Shown piece after piece: positions 26,425 through 34,575 of a DNA stretch of 64,000 bases (the stretch's first letter is position 1; the number at the start of each line of letters is the position of its first letter). The notes beneath the pieces were generated by a model. It was not told where the DNA came from, ran no database searches, and saw only the letters and a list, made by a program, of their open reading frames with translations. The translations under genes were made by a program, and so were the position numbers. This DNA is from Bacteroidota bacterium (GTDB lineage Bacteria > Bacteroidota > Bacteroidia > J057 > JADKCL01), in the NCBI GenBank assembly GCA_016718825.1, contig JADKCL010000012.1, positions 133,864-197,863 of the forward strand. The letters run 5' to 3'.

Positions 26425-27921
26425 ATGAAAAGAGGCGATTTCATAAAGTTGACGGGCATGGGAACCACTGCGATCTTTTTGGGTGGAGGACTATCGACGT
26501 TTTTGACTTCTTGTAAGAAAGAGGGCATGATGAATATGGGTGGCGGTGCCGTGTCTGTAATCGAAGGCGATTTTTCCACCTTGTTACCTATGCCCGCAGT
26601 AGTGACTGGGCAGGCAACATTGGCCGCACAAGCGACCGTGCATAATATTTTTAAAGGCAAGGTGTCCAAAGTCTTGGGGTATCAACCCAATTCTATTTTG
26701 GGCCCTTCCATCGTCGTCAATTCCGGGGACAGCGTCCATATCCTTTTTCAAAACAATTTAGCCGAACCCTCCAATATTCATTGGCATGGACTCGATATTC
26801 CGGCCAACATGGATGGGCATCCAAAGGATACGATTGACTCAGGTGGCTCCTTCAACTATCAGTTTGTGGTATCGCAACGGGCTGCAATGTACTGGTACCA
26901 TCCGCATCCACATGAACTTACAGCCAAGCAAGCTTATCTTGGACTTGCAGGTGCATTCATCGTGCGAGACCTCGAAGAATCGTCGCTCAATCTCCCCTCC
27001 GGAGAATTTGAAGTTCCACTCATCATTCAGGATAAGCGTGTATTTCCTGATTATTCCTTGGACTATTCCCCACAGATGGGTGATGTGATGACCGGCTATT
27101 TGGGGCCATATGTTACCGTGAATGGCGTTTATGCCCCATCTAAAGAAGTAAAAACGAGAAATTATCGACTACGGGTTCTCAACGGTTCCAATGCCCGTAT
27201 TTATGATTTGGCTCTGAGTAACGGCGCCGCCTTTGCAGTAATTGGTTCCGATGGAGGATTGCTTGCGTCACCATCTTCAGTTGATTCACTTTTGCTTGGT
27301 CCAGGCGAACGGGTCGATCTCATCGTTGACTTTTCCAGCTATCCGATTGGTACGGAATTATTCCTAATCAGCAACGCGTTTAGTGCTGGCACATCGCAAG
27401 GATTGGAGGAGTTCAAAATCCTCAAATTCATCGTGGACGAAAATGATACAGATACATTTTCCCTACCTGTATCCTTATCGGTAATTGATCCAATCCCAGA
27501 AAGCAGCGCCATAAAAACCCGCACTTTCAATATCTCAAATCCTGGAATGGGGGGAGGAGGACATTCAGGCATGTCCATGAAAGGGATGCACCGAATCAAC
27601 AATAAAGTTTATGATGAAAATCGCGTAGATGAAACTGTACAGGCAGGAACGACTGAAATTTGGGTATTTGACAATTCCACTGGTGATGAGCCACACCCCA
27701 TGCACATGCATGCCTTGCAATTTCAAGTGTTGGATCGTACCGGGGGCAGGAATGTGAAAATAGCCACCGAAAATGGTTGGAAGGATACGGCAATGGTATT
27801 GCCTGGTGAAAAAGTACGCGTGATTATGACTTTTGGCGCCCACACTGGAAAATACATGCTCCACTGCCATAATTTGGAACACGAAGACGATGGTATGATG
27901 TTGCAGGTGGAAGTCGTTTGA
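26425..27921 (+). CDS. Multicopper oxidase 1 (CueO/CopA-like)
   Basis: A 498-aa protein with an N-terminal export signal containing KRGDF (Tat-like but lacking the twin Arg) and a possible lipobox LTSC. All four copper-ligand clusters are visible: HWHGLD near residue 119, WYHPHPHE near 157, HPMHMH near 424 and HCHNLEHEDDGMM near 480. A Met/Gly/His-rich loop (GMGGGGHSGMSMKGMHR) near 375-390 resembles the Met-rich insert of CueO that binds Cu(I). The likely role is periplasmic oxidation of Cu(I) to less toxic Cu(II). Unlike the other two oxidases here it has no T9SS tail. It sits between a T9SS protein gene and a barrel protein gene in one operon. Confidence 0.92.
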   Translation: MKRGDFIKLTGMGTTAIFLGGGLSTFLTSCKKEGMMNMGGGAVSVIEGDFSTLLPMPAVVTGQATLAAQATVHNIFKGKVSKVLGYQPNSILGPSIVVNSGDSVHILFQNNLAEPSNIHWHGLDIPANMDGHPKDTIDSGGSFNYQFVVSQRAAMYWYHPHPHELTAKQAYLGLAGAFIVRDLEESSLNLPSGEFEVPLIIQDKRVFPDYSLDYSPQMGDVMTGYLGPYVTVNGVYAPSKEVKTRNYRLRVLNGSNARIYDLALSNGAAFAVIGSDGGLLASPSSVDSLLLGPGERVDLIVDFSSYPIGTELFLISNAFSAGTSQGLEEFKILKFIVDENDTDTFSLPVSLSVIDPIPESSAIKTRTFNISNPGMGGGGHSGMSMKGMHRINNKVYDENRVDETVQAGTTEIWVFDNSTGDEPHPMHMHALQFQVLDRTGGRNVKIATENGWKDTAMVLPGEKVRVIMTFGAHTGKYMLHCHNLEHEDDGMMLQVEVV

Positions 27922-27932
27922 CCCTTGACCCT

Positions 27933-28604
27933 ATGAAGCAGATACTCATCATCCTCTTCTTCCTGTTTCTTGGTTTGAACCTCGGGGCGCAATCAAAGTT
28001 TAGTTTGGGCCCCATCTATTCAATTGGAGCTTCTACAATTTTGAGCAATCGACCAATGTCTGAAATCAATGGTGGGACTCCAATTGTAAGCAAGATGAGC
28101 TTGAAAATGAGCATGGGGGCAGGCTTACGTGCTGAATATTCCTTTTCAGAAAAGTGGGGTATTTTTCTCCAAACGGGATTTCAGCAGCATGGAACCCTAT
28201 TCAAAGAATACATGGACGACTTCAAGCCCAGGTACCGTCTCAACTATTTGGGCGTTATTGGAGGGGTTGCCTTACGTACAAAAAAAATGTTCAGTAATCA
28301 GCAGTTCTTCCTCAATTTGGGCCTAACGCAGCAGACTTTACTTTCCGCAAATAGAGTATTTGATACAGGTAGTGAGCGTATCGCGAGTGACATCAAGAAA
28401 GTAGATTTCGGGATGTTTTTGGGTGTTGGTGACAATGTTCATTTACAAGGCAGCCTGCTCCAATTTCAATTGTTTGCAACAATTGGAGCGCGTCAACCTT
28501 TTTCAGGAAATCTGTCTGCCAATGGCATGAGTGGCCAAAACTTTTTGTCCGGGTTGCAGATTGCTTATCTCTTTGGAAGTTCGGAAAACATGAAAGCCAA
28601 ATAG
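27933..28604 (+). CDS. Outer-membrane beta-barrel protein (PorT-like)
   Basis: From ATG 27933 the product is ~223 aa with a signal peptide ending in LGAQ. The rest alternates hydrophobic and polar residues as in an 8-stranded outer-membrane barrel (GAGLRAEYSF, GIFLQTGFQQHG, LQFQLFATIGAR, LQIAYLFG at the end). It follows the multicopper oxidase by 11 bases. It may be a structural or small-porin protein; nothing shows specificity. Confidence 0.75.
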   Translation: MKQILIILFFLFLGLNLGAQSKFSLGPIYSIGASTILSNRPMSEINGGTPIVSKMSLKMSMGAGLRAEYSFSEKWGIFLQTGFQQHGTLFKEYMDDFKPRYRLNYLGVIGGVALRTKKMFSNQQFFLNLGLTQQTLLSANRVFDTGSERIASDIKKVDFGMFLGVGDNVHLQGSLLQFQLFATIGARQPFSGNLSANGMSGQNFLSGLQIAYLFGSSENMKAK

Positions 28605-28712
28605 GTCTCTGGCAAATGAGAACTTTGAGTATCTTAGAAAAAAGCATGTATTCCATCTATGGTGCAGGGTATGATCAACGATATCCGCCGGAATGGAAAG
28701 TAATTTCGACCA

Positions 28713-28744
28713 TTTGAAGAACATAGAATTCCGGAATAATTATG
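28713..28744 (+). promoter_or_regulatory. Promoter-like TTTG-N20-TAATTATG before methyltransferase gene
   Basis: TTTG at 28713-28716 and TAATTATG at 28737-28744 have the spacing expected for Bacteroidota -33/-7 boxes. The ATG within the second box coincides with the annotated start codon, so either the start or the promoter assignment may be wrong. Confidence 0.4.
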
Positions 28745-29395
28745 TCCTCAAAAGAAAATCATATTCCCGCCCTGCGCTATCATTGGCTCACGCGATACTA
28801 CGACCGTTTGGTAGCGTTTACGATGCAAGACGAGAAGTTTAAGCGCAGTGTTTTGAAACATGCTGATATCCAACCGCATCAGAAGGTGCTTGACTTCGGT
28901 GTGGGCACTGCCACCCTTTCCATCCTTGCCAAACTAGAATTTCCAACACTTGGCATCACTGGCCTGGATGTCGATGAAAAGGTGCTGAAAATAGCAGCAA
29001 AAAATGTAGAAAAGGCAGGTGTCAAGCTCGATTTGCTTCGGTACGATGGCGTGGAGATTCCTTTTGCTGATGGCTCACTCGACACGATTATTTCAAGTCT
29101 TGTGTTTCATCATTTGCAGCCCGATCAGAAATCAAAGGCATTGTCAGAAATTTTTCGTGTTTTGAAGCTGGGGGGCACACTAGTGATTGCCGACTGGCAC
29201 CGCCCATCCACCATTTTCCATGCGGCGGGATTCTTTTTCGTACGGGTACTCGATGGATTTTCCAATACCTACGATCATGCCAAGGGAAATTTACCTCAAA
29301 TCATGGAAATGGCCGCATTCAAAGAAGTGGAATTGAAGGCAAAGTACAATTCCATCCTTGGAACCGTTGGTGTATTTAGTGCGAAGAAAAATTGA
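28742..29395 (+). CDS. Class I SAM-dependent methyltransferase
   Basis: A 217-aa protein with the Rossmann SAM-binding motif LDFGVGTATLSIL at ~residues 45-60, an acidic GLDVDEKVL turn, and ISSLVFHHL in motif post-II, followed by EIFRVLKLGGTLVIADW. This is the UbiE/ubiquinone-menaquinone methyltransferase-like layout. The substrate is unknown. Related methyltransferases are often found in arsenic and metal clusters, but no Cys signature of arsenite methyltransferases is present here. Confidence 0.85.
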   Translation: MSSKENHIPALRYHWLTRYYDRLVAFTMQDEKFKRSVLKHADIQPHQKVLDFGVGTATLSILAKLEFPTLGITGLDVDEKVLKIAAKNVEKAGVKLDLLRYDGVEIPFADGSLDTIISSLVFHHLQPDQKSKALSEIFRVLKLGGTLVIADWHRPSTIFHAAGFFFVRVLDGFSNTYDHAKGNLPQIMEMAAFKEVELKAKYNSILGTVGVFSAKKN

Positions 29396-29421
29396 CGTAC
29401 TCCATCGACGGAAATAGTTGC

Positions 29422-29431
29422 ATAATTATGA
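29422..29431 (+). promoter_or_regulatory. ATAATTATGA element in 29.4-kb intergenic region
   Basis: Copy of the recurring element between the methyltransferase gene and the small minus-strand ORF. It could drive the HMA gene at 29710 on the plus strand with a long leader, or it could be unrelated to transcription. Confidence 0.35.
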
Positions 29432-29434
29432 TAT

Positions 29435-29554
29435 TTATTCGCGGCAGCATTTCTTCGTGAACAACTTGACTAGGATCTTTTTCAGTAAAAAGAGCCACTT
29501 GGGTTCTGATTCCGAGGATTCAGCATGTATTTTTGCAACTTTCGTCGTTTTCAT
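29435..29554 (-). CDS. Candidate small protein, 39 aa, with C-terminal CysCys
   Basis: An ATG-to-TAA frame read on the minus strand: MKTTKVAKIH at the start, a Ser/Glu-rich linker, then an amphipathic basic helix LFLLKKILVKLF and the ending TKKCCRE. The composition (hydrophobic-basic helix plus vicinal cysteines) is protein-like and fits a membrane-associated metal-binding peptide, but there is no homology I can name. It lies alone on the opposite strand between the methyltransferase and HMA genes, inside the metal island. Confidence 0.4.
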   Translation of the reverse strand: MKTTKVAKIHAESSESEPKWLFLLKKILVKLFTKKCCRE

Positions 29555-29709
29555 AGCCTTGTCAAAAAATTGAACCAAACGCTTCTTGCCTTACAAATAT
29601 CAGGAAATAGGCGGACTTTGAATGGATGCACGCTAGAGTATATAGCTTTAGCTCGGATGAATCGATAAATTCACTACATTATTTACATCTATTACTTGAT
29701 TTGATAAAT

Positions 29710-30054
29710 ATGAAAAAATCGTTGATGAATCGCCTATTGCTTTCAGTCCTGTTTGTAGTATGCACATTCGCACAAGTAGTTGCCGGAGGAGGCAAGCAGG
29801 CAACTTTTAAAGTTTCGGGAAACTGTGGCATGTGCGAGCGCAAGATTGAGGGTGCTGCGACATCGCTCAAGGGTGTGAAATCTGCCGCCTGGAGTCAGGA
29901 AACAAAGGCTTTGGTGGTGGTGTACAATGAAAAACTCGTGAAACTCGATGACATCAAGGCCAAAATAGCCGCCGCAGGCTACGATGCAGAGGGCAAAGTA
30001 GCCTCCCAAGAGGCCTACGACGGCCTGCCTGGCTGCTGCAAGTATGATCGGTGA
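29710..30054 (+). CDS. Periplasmic HMA-domain metal-binding protein
   Basis: From ATG 29710 the product is ~114 aa with a signal peptide ending near VVAGG. One HMA domain follows with site GNCGMCERK (CxxC) and the typical IAAAGYDAEG ending; the C-terminus is LPGCCKYDR, adding a second Cys pair. The export signal places it in the periplasm, unlike the cytoplasmic chaperone at 12.2 kb. It is similar to MerP/CopZ-like periplasmic proteins of Bacteroidota. An upstream frame beginning at 29626 is unlikely to be translated. Confidence 0.85.
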   Translation: MKKSLMNRLLLSVLFVVCTFAQVVAGGGKQATFKVSGNCGMCERKIEGAATSLKGVKSAAWSQETKALVVVYNEKLVKLDDIKAKIAAAGYDAEGKVASQEAYDGLPGCCKYDR

Positions 30055-30376
30055 GTCTGTTTTGTTTTTTGATTGACGCTCATCGCGGCTGGTCGCTGTT
30101 TTCTATTTTTGCAAAGTCAATTGGACATTGCAAAATGGAATACAGCGACCTCGCGTTTTTCAGATACACTTGTCAAATGCCTAACGCGATGATGATCGCA
30201 ATCCGCACATTTGAAGGGAAGGAAATTCTTGACAACCCAAATGAGAGTTATGCAAAATTTAGCAGGTAGTGTGTAAGCTCATTTGATTGATTCATGGCTA
30301 CCATTGTACAATGGGCGACAGTACTACTGAAGACTGGGCAACAGCGGCACTGAAGGTAATTTTTTGATTAATTTTT
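30055..30376. other. Intergenic region with large hairpin, no gene supported
   Basis: These 322 bases between the HMA and Csp genes contain the long inverted repeat at 30091-30150. A 72-codon frame across it (30051-30269) has no domain-like sequence and is not accepted. The Csp promoter probably lies near 30300-30376. Confidence 0.55.
30091..30150. terminator. Long inverted repeat / hairpin downstream of HMA gene
   Basis: GGTCGCTGTTTTCTATTTTT plus GCAA (30091-30114) pairs with TTGCAAAATGGAATACAGCG plus ACC (30128-30150), with one bulge, two mismatches and a 13-base loop. TCGCGTTTTT follows the right arm, so it could act as an intrinsic terminator for the HMA gene. The stem is unusually long for one. 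Confidence 0.5.
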
Positions 30377-30697
30377 ATGAATCATACTACTGTAAACAGT
30401 TGTACAGCAGCCTGCTTGGCTTGCTTGATCGAATGCGAAAGCTGTATCACCCACTGCATCGCTCTGAACGATGCGACCCACCAAAAATGCATCGCACTTT
30501 GTCGCGACTGCGCAGACTTGTGCGCCCTGTGTGCGAGGTTTGAGGCAAGAGGATCGGCCTACTGCGGCGCAGTTTGCAAGCTCTGCGCTGAAATCTGCAA
30601 TGCCTGCGCGGCAGAATGCGAAAAGCTTTCAACGCATGAATGTTGCCAGAAGTGTGCGGCAGCATGCAGGGATTGCGCGACTGCTTGTGCTGCATGA
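30377..30697 (+). CDS. csp: Csp-type four-helix-bundle copper-storage protein
   Basis: A 106-aa protein with 23 cysteines arranged as repeated CxxxCxxC along predicted helices (ACLACLIECESC, LCRDCADLCALC, VCKLCAEICNACAAEC, CCQKCAAACRDC). This pattern defines the copper storage (Csp/DUF326) family, whose cysteines line the core of a four-helix bundle and bind many Cu(I) ions. No signal peptide is present, so it is of the cytosolic (Csp3-like) kind. It follows an HMA gene and precedes the ATP-cone nuclease/ATPase pair, fitting a role as a Cu(I) sink. Confidence 0.92.
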   Translation: MNHTTVNSCTAACLACLIECESCITHCIALNDATHQKCIALCRDCADLCALCARFEARGSAYCGAVCKLCAEICNACAAECEKLSTHECCQKCAAACRDCATACAA

Positions 30698-30716
30698 TGT
30701 TTTGCCTTTAATGTCT

Positions 30717-30750
30717 CCATTGGGTATGCTTCAAATAGCATGCCCGATGG
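30717..30750 (+). terminator. Hairpin downstream of csp
   Basis: CCATTGGGTATGCT pairs with AGCATGCCCGATGG (two G-U pairs) around the loop TCAAAT. It lies 20 bases after the csp stop codon and lacks a T-run. Confidence 0.5.
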
Positions 30751-30803
30751 GTGAATTTCAACAGGGCAATAGACAACCTATCACCACACGCAGGGAAATC
30801 TCT

Positions 30804-30816
30804 TATATAATTTTGA
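30804..30816 (+). promoter_or_regulatory. TATATAATTTTGA element upstream of nuclease-ATPase operon
   Basis: TAATTTTG within it is an exact match to the Bacteroidota -7 consensus TAnnTTTG. The sequence is identical over 13 bases to the element at 43994 in front of the thioredoxin/oxidase operon. Confidence 0.5.
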
Positions 30817-31038
30817 TATTCTTGACGGATTGTACGCCACCTTAGCAGAACCGTACGATGAAAAAATGATCTTTGTCATGCAATCCGACGATCTTGATCA
30901 ATCTCATTTCCTGTAAGAACTCGAAAATTTGCACTGTCGTTCAATCTCAAAATATTGATAGTGAATCGTTTGGAACAGGTAAGAGCGAAAATCTGTGCGT
31001 ACTATTAAGATCACCTACTTTTTACTCAGATATCGGCG

Positions 31039-31908
31039 ATGAAGAAGAATCCAGGAAATGTATGGATCACAAAAGCATCAGGAGAAAAGTCTGATTTCTC
31101 TGATCAAAAACTACGCGCGTCTTTGTACCACGCAGGTGCCTCTGAAGATCAGGTGAATGGAATCATTGATGAAATCTACAGCAAGTTGTACGCTGGCATT
31201 ACCACCAAGAATATCTACAAGATGGCATTTGAGCTGCTGAAAGACACCTCTCCGCACCTTGCTGCACGGTACCATTTGAAACGTGCGATCATGGAACTTG
31301 GACCATCGGGTTTTCCATTCGAGCGGTTTGTTGCCGAGATACTAAAGTGTCAGGGATTTTCAGTAGATGTGGGCGTGACGGTACACGGTGGCTGCGTAAA
31401 ACATGAAATCGATGTGATCGCCTTGAAAGACCACCAACACTTTATGGTCGAGTGCAAATATCACAACAGCCAAGGAGTGGTTTGCGACGTTAAAATCCCC
31501 TTGTACATCCAATCGCGGTTTAAGGATGTGGAATCACAATGGGTAAAGCTGCAAGGGCACGCCAACAAATTTCATCAAGGATGGGTGGTCACCAACACCA
31601 AATTTAGTGGGGACGCGATTCAATATGGGATATGCGCAGGGCTAAATTTGGTGGGTTGGAATTATCCAGTAGGCGCGAGCCTGAAGGATCAGATCGATTC
31701 ACTCGGTCTGCACCCCGTCACGAGCCTCACCTCGCTCACCGCTGAGGAAAAAAGAAAGCTATTGGATCACAATGTTGTGCTCTGTAGAGAAATTTGCCAA
31801 AACGAGCACCATTTGGACCGTCTCGGAATAGCCCCTGCAAGAAAAAAAGTGATCTTGGAAGAGGCCCACTTATTGTGCCAAAAGCTGATTCACGATGGAA
31901 AACACTAA
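31039..31908 (+). CDS. ATP-cone / Mrr-type restriction endonuclease fusion
   Basis: A 289-aa cytoplasmic protein. Residues ~8-90 form an ATP-cone (VWITKASGEKSDFSDQKLRASL, then TTKNIYKMAFELL), the nucleotide-sensing module of ribonucleotide reductase and NrdR. Residues ~93-200 form a PD-(D/E)xK nuclease of the Mrr type, with Asp125 in HEIDVIAL and Glu138-x-Lys140 in MVECKYH. The C-terminal ~80 residues are helical with several Cys and His. The stop overlaps the start of the P-type ATPase gene by 14 bases, so the two are translationally coupled. Such pairs suggest a nucleotide-regulated nuclease tied to metal transport; the target is unknown. Confidence 0.85.
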   Translation: MKKNPGNVWITKASGEKSDFSDQKLRASLYHAGASEDQVNGIIDEIYSKLYAGITTKNIYKMAFELLKDTSPHLAARYHLKRAIMELGPSGFPFERFVAEILKCQGFSVDVGVTVHGGCVKHEIDVIALKDHQHFMVECKYHNSQGVVCDVKIPLYIQSRFKDVESQWVKLQGHANKFHQGWVVTNTKFSGDAIQYGICAGLNLVGWNYPVGASLKDQIDSLGLHPVTSLTSLTAEEKRKLLDHNVVLCREICQNEHHLDRLGIAPARKKVILEEAHLLCQKLIHDGKH

Positions 31909-34541
31909 GCAAAACACCAATTTCCATGCGATGGAAGCAGAGGCTGTGGCTGTGATGCTGAAATCGGATTTGGAGAAAGGACTCACATCAAAAGAAGTCG
32001 AAGTGAGGGGCAAGCAGTATGGCTTGAACAATATTGAAAATGCAAAACAACGAAGTGCCTTTCTGATTTTCCTCGCCCAATTTAAAAGCCCCATCGTGTA
32101 TCTGCTCGTGGTCGCTGCCGGACTCTCCTTTTATTTTAAGGAATGGTTGGATGGTGGTGCAATCTTGGTCGTCATACTCATCAACTCCGCAATTGGTTTT
32201 TACATGGAGTACCAGGCAGGGCGATCCATGAATGCACTCAAAAAACTCACGGTATTCCCCGCAAAAGTGATGCGCGACGGGAAGCTCGGGGAAATCGATT
32301 CAGCGGAAATCGTGCCAGGCGATATTGTATTTCTGGATGCAGGCGACATGGTACCCGCTGATGGTCGCATATTCAAAAGCAACCAACTGCTCGTGAATGA
32401 ATCCGCCCTCACAGGAGAATCAATTCCAAGTGACAAGGATGAAAGTATTGCACCAGCAGATGCATCTCTTGCCGACCGCAAAAATATGCTCTACAAGGGA
32501 ACATTTAATGTAAAAGGAAATGCTTGGATGGTCGTGACAGCTACGTCGATGACCACCGAATTGGGGAAAATCGCAAGCATGGTGCATTCAGCAGACCAAG
32601 CCGTGACGCCCTTGGAAAAGAAGCTCCAAAGTTTCAGCAAGATTCTCATTCTTGTCACCGTTGGTTTGCTGGTATTAATATTCGTGGCAGGCTTGATCAA
32701 TGGCAAAAATCCACTGGAAATGCTTCAAACCGCAATTGCATTGGCTGTAGCAGCGATACCCGAGGGCCTACCGATCGTTGCTACGATGGCATTGGCACAG
32801 GGAATGATGAAAATGGCGAAGCACAAGGTGATTGTGAAAAAACTCTCCGCTGTGGAAACGCTTGGAGGAACCAACGTGATTTGCACAGACAAAACAGGTA
32901 CACTCACACAAAACAAAATCGAAGTCGCGGGCATATTTACCTCGGTGGAAGTTGCTGATTCCGCTGACAAGAAGAATGCTGAATTGATCCCAAAAGCCGC
33001 GATCCTTTGCAGCACGGCTGACCTTGTAATGAAGAATGGAAAATCTACTGAAATCGGCGATCCATTGGAGACTGGATTGTTGCATTTTGCAGTGAAAGAA
33101 GGGGTAGACATTGCGCAAGTGCGAAAAGACCATCCCAAACTAAAAGAGGAGCCTTTTTCTTCAGAAACAAAGGTCATGGCCACCTTGCATCCATCGGGAA
33201 ATCAATTTGTGGTATTTGCAAAAGGAGCGACCGAAGAAATCTTGAAGTTATGTGACCGCATCTTGGAACCGACAGGTGAAAAGAATATGGACGAAGGCAC
33301 CCATAAACACTGGTTGCAGGAATCCGAGAAACTTTCTGCCTCGGGTTTGCGCGTGATAGCGGTTGCCTACAAAGAGGCCGCAACAGCAGAAACCAAGCTT
33401 ACAGCTGAGTTGGTATTCATAGGTTTAATTGGCTTAAACGATCCGCCGAGGCCTGAAGTAAATGCCGCAATTCGCGAATGCCATTTGGCTGGCATCACCG
33501 TGATCATGATCACGGGAGACCACCCCGCAGCCGCAAAAAACATTGCCCTACAGTTGGAAATCGTCGATGCCGATTCTGCCGAAGTGATCACTGGAACAGA
33601 AATGCATGATCTAGAAGGTCTCACCAACAAGGAAAAGACCCGATGGGCAAATACACGCATATTTGCCCGCGTGAGCCCTAAGCAAAAACTCGACCTCGTG
33701 ACCTTGCTACAAGCGCAAGGAAACGTGGTGGGCATGACGGGTGATGGGGTAAACGATGCGCCTGCCCTCAAAAAGGCAGACATTGGAATCGCCATGGGCA
33801 AAGCTGGCACACAAGTCGCCCAAGATGTTGCAGACATGGTACTCAAAGACGATTCCTTCACATCCATCGTCAAAGCCATACGTCAAGGGAGGGTCATCGC
33901 CGAAAACATCAAAAAGTTCATCATTTACCTCCTTTCATGCAACCTCAGTGAGTTGGTCGTCGGTTACGGCCACTGCGGTCTTAAATCTCCATTTTCAGTT
34001 GTTCCCCATCCAAATACTGTTCATCAATCTGATCACCGACGTATTGCCCGCCCTTGCGCTAGGGGTGACAAGGGGCAATCCCGACATCATGAAAAGGAAT
34101 CCTATTCGTGCCGAGGATCCGATCATCAATTCCAAGCGATGGCTGTCTATCGGCTTTTATGCATTGATCATTTCCGCCGCAAGCCTAGGTGCCGTCTTCC
34201 TGAGTCATATTTTGCTTCACAGCTCCGAGTCATGGAACCCTGAACTCTGCAACAATATCCTTTTCTTCACCCTCATCTTTTCCCAATTGTTCCATGTTTT
34301 TAATATGGGGCAGTCGGGCACAAATTTCTTTAAGTCAGAAGTGTTTGGGAACAAATATGTATGGGCTGCCATCGCATGTTGCCTTTTGATTCTTCTGGGT
34401 GTCTATCTCATCGTACCGCTTCGAAACGTGCTATCCATCTTTCCAATGTCGCTCTACGATTTGATGATTTCACTTGGCTTAGCGTCTGTAGGAACCCTCA
34501 TCATCCAACTTGCTAAAACACTTAAAATCGTAGGGCAATGA
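31895..34541 (+). CDS. P-type cation-transporting ATPase (P2-type), frame interrupted near 33961
   Basis: About 880 aa if restored. Actuator motif LTGES, membrane motif PEGLP near residue 289, phosphorylation motif DKTGTLT with Asp332, the TGDHPAAAKNIA region and the hinge TGDGVNDAPAL are all intact. PEGLP rather than CPC/CPx in helix 4 puts it in the P2A (Ca/Mn-like) group, not the heavy-metal P1B group, despite its setting. After LLSCNLSELVV the frame is lost; the continuation VTATAVLNLHFQLFPIQIL with the last four helices is in another frame. Removing the C at 33961 restores NLSELVVVTATAV. It overlaps the nuclease gene upstream and is followed 34 bases later by the second cusA. Confidence 0.88.
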
Positions 34542-34575
34542 TCAACTTGGGCACAATAATTTCAAGCAGAAGCAG

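Larger units (their letters stand above)
30698..31038. other. Intergenic region upstream of ATP-cone nuclease gene
   Basis: These 341 bases hold a terminator-like hairpin just after csp (30717-30750) and the TATATAATTTTGA element at 30804, which leaves a ~220-base untranslated leader before ATG 31039. I see no convincing small gene in the leader. Confidence 0.5.

Noticed and set aside
30051..30269. 72-codon frame after the periplasmic HMA gene
   Set aside because: Runs through the long inverted repeat, no domain-like composition.
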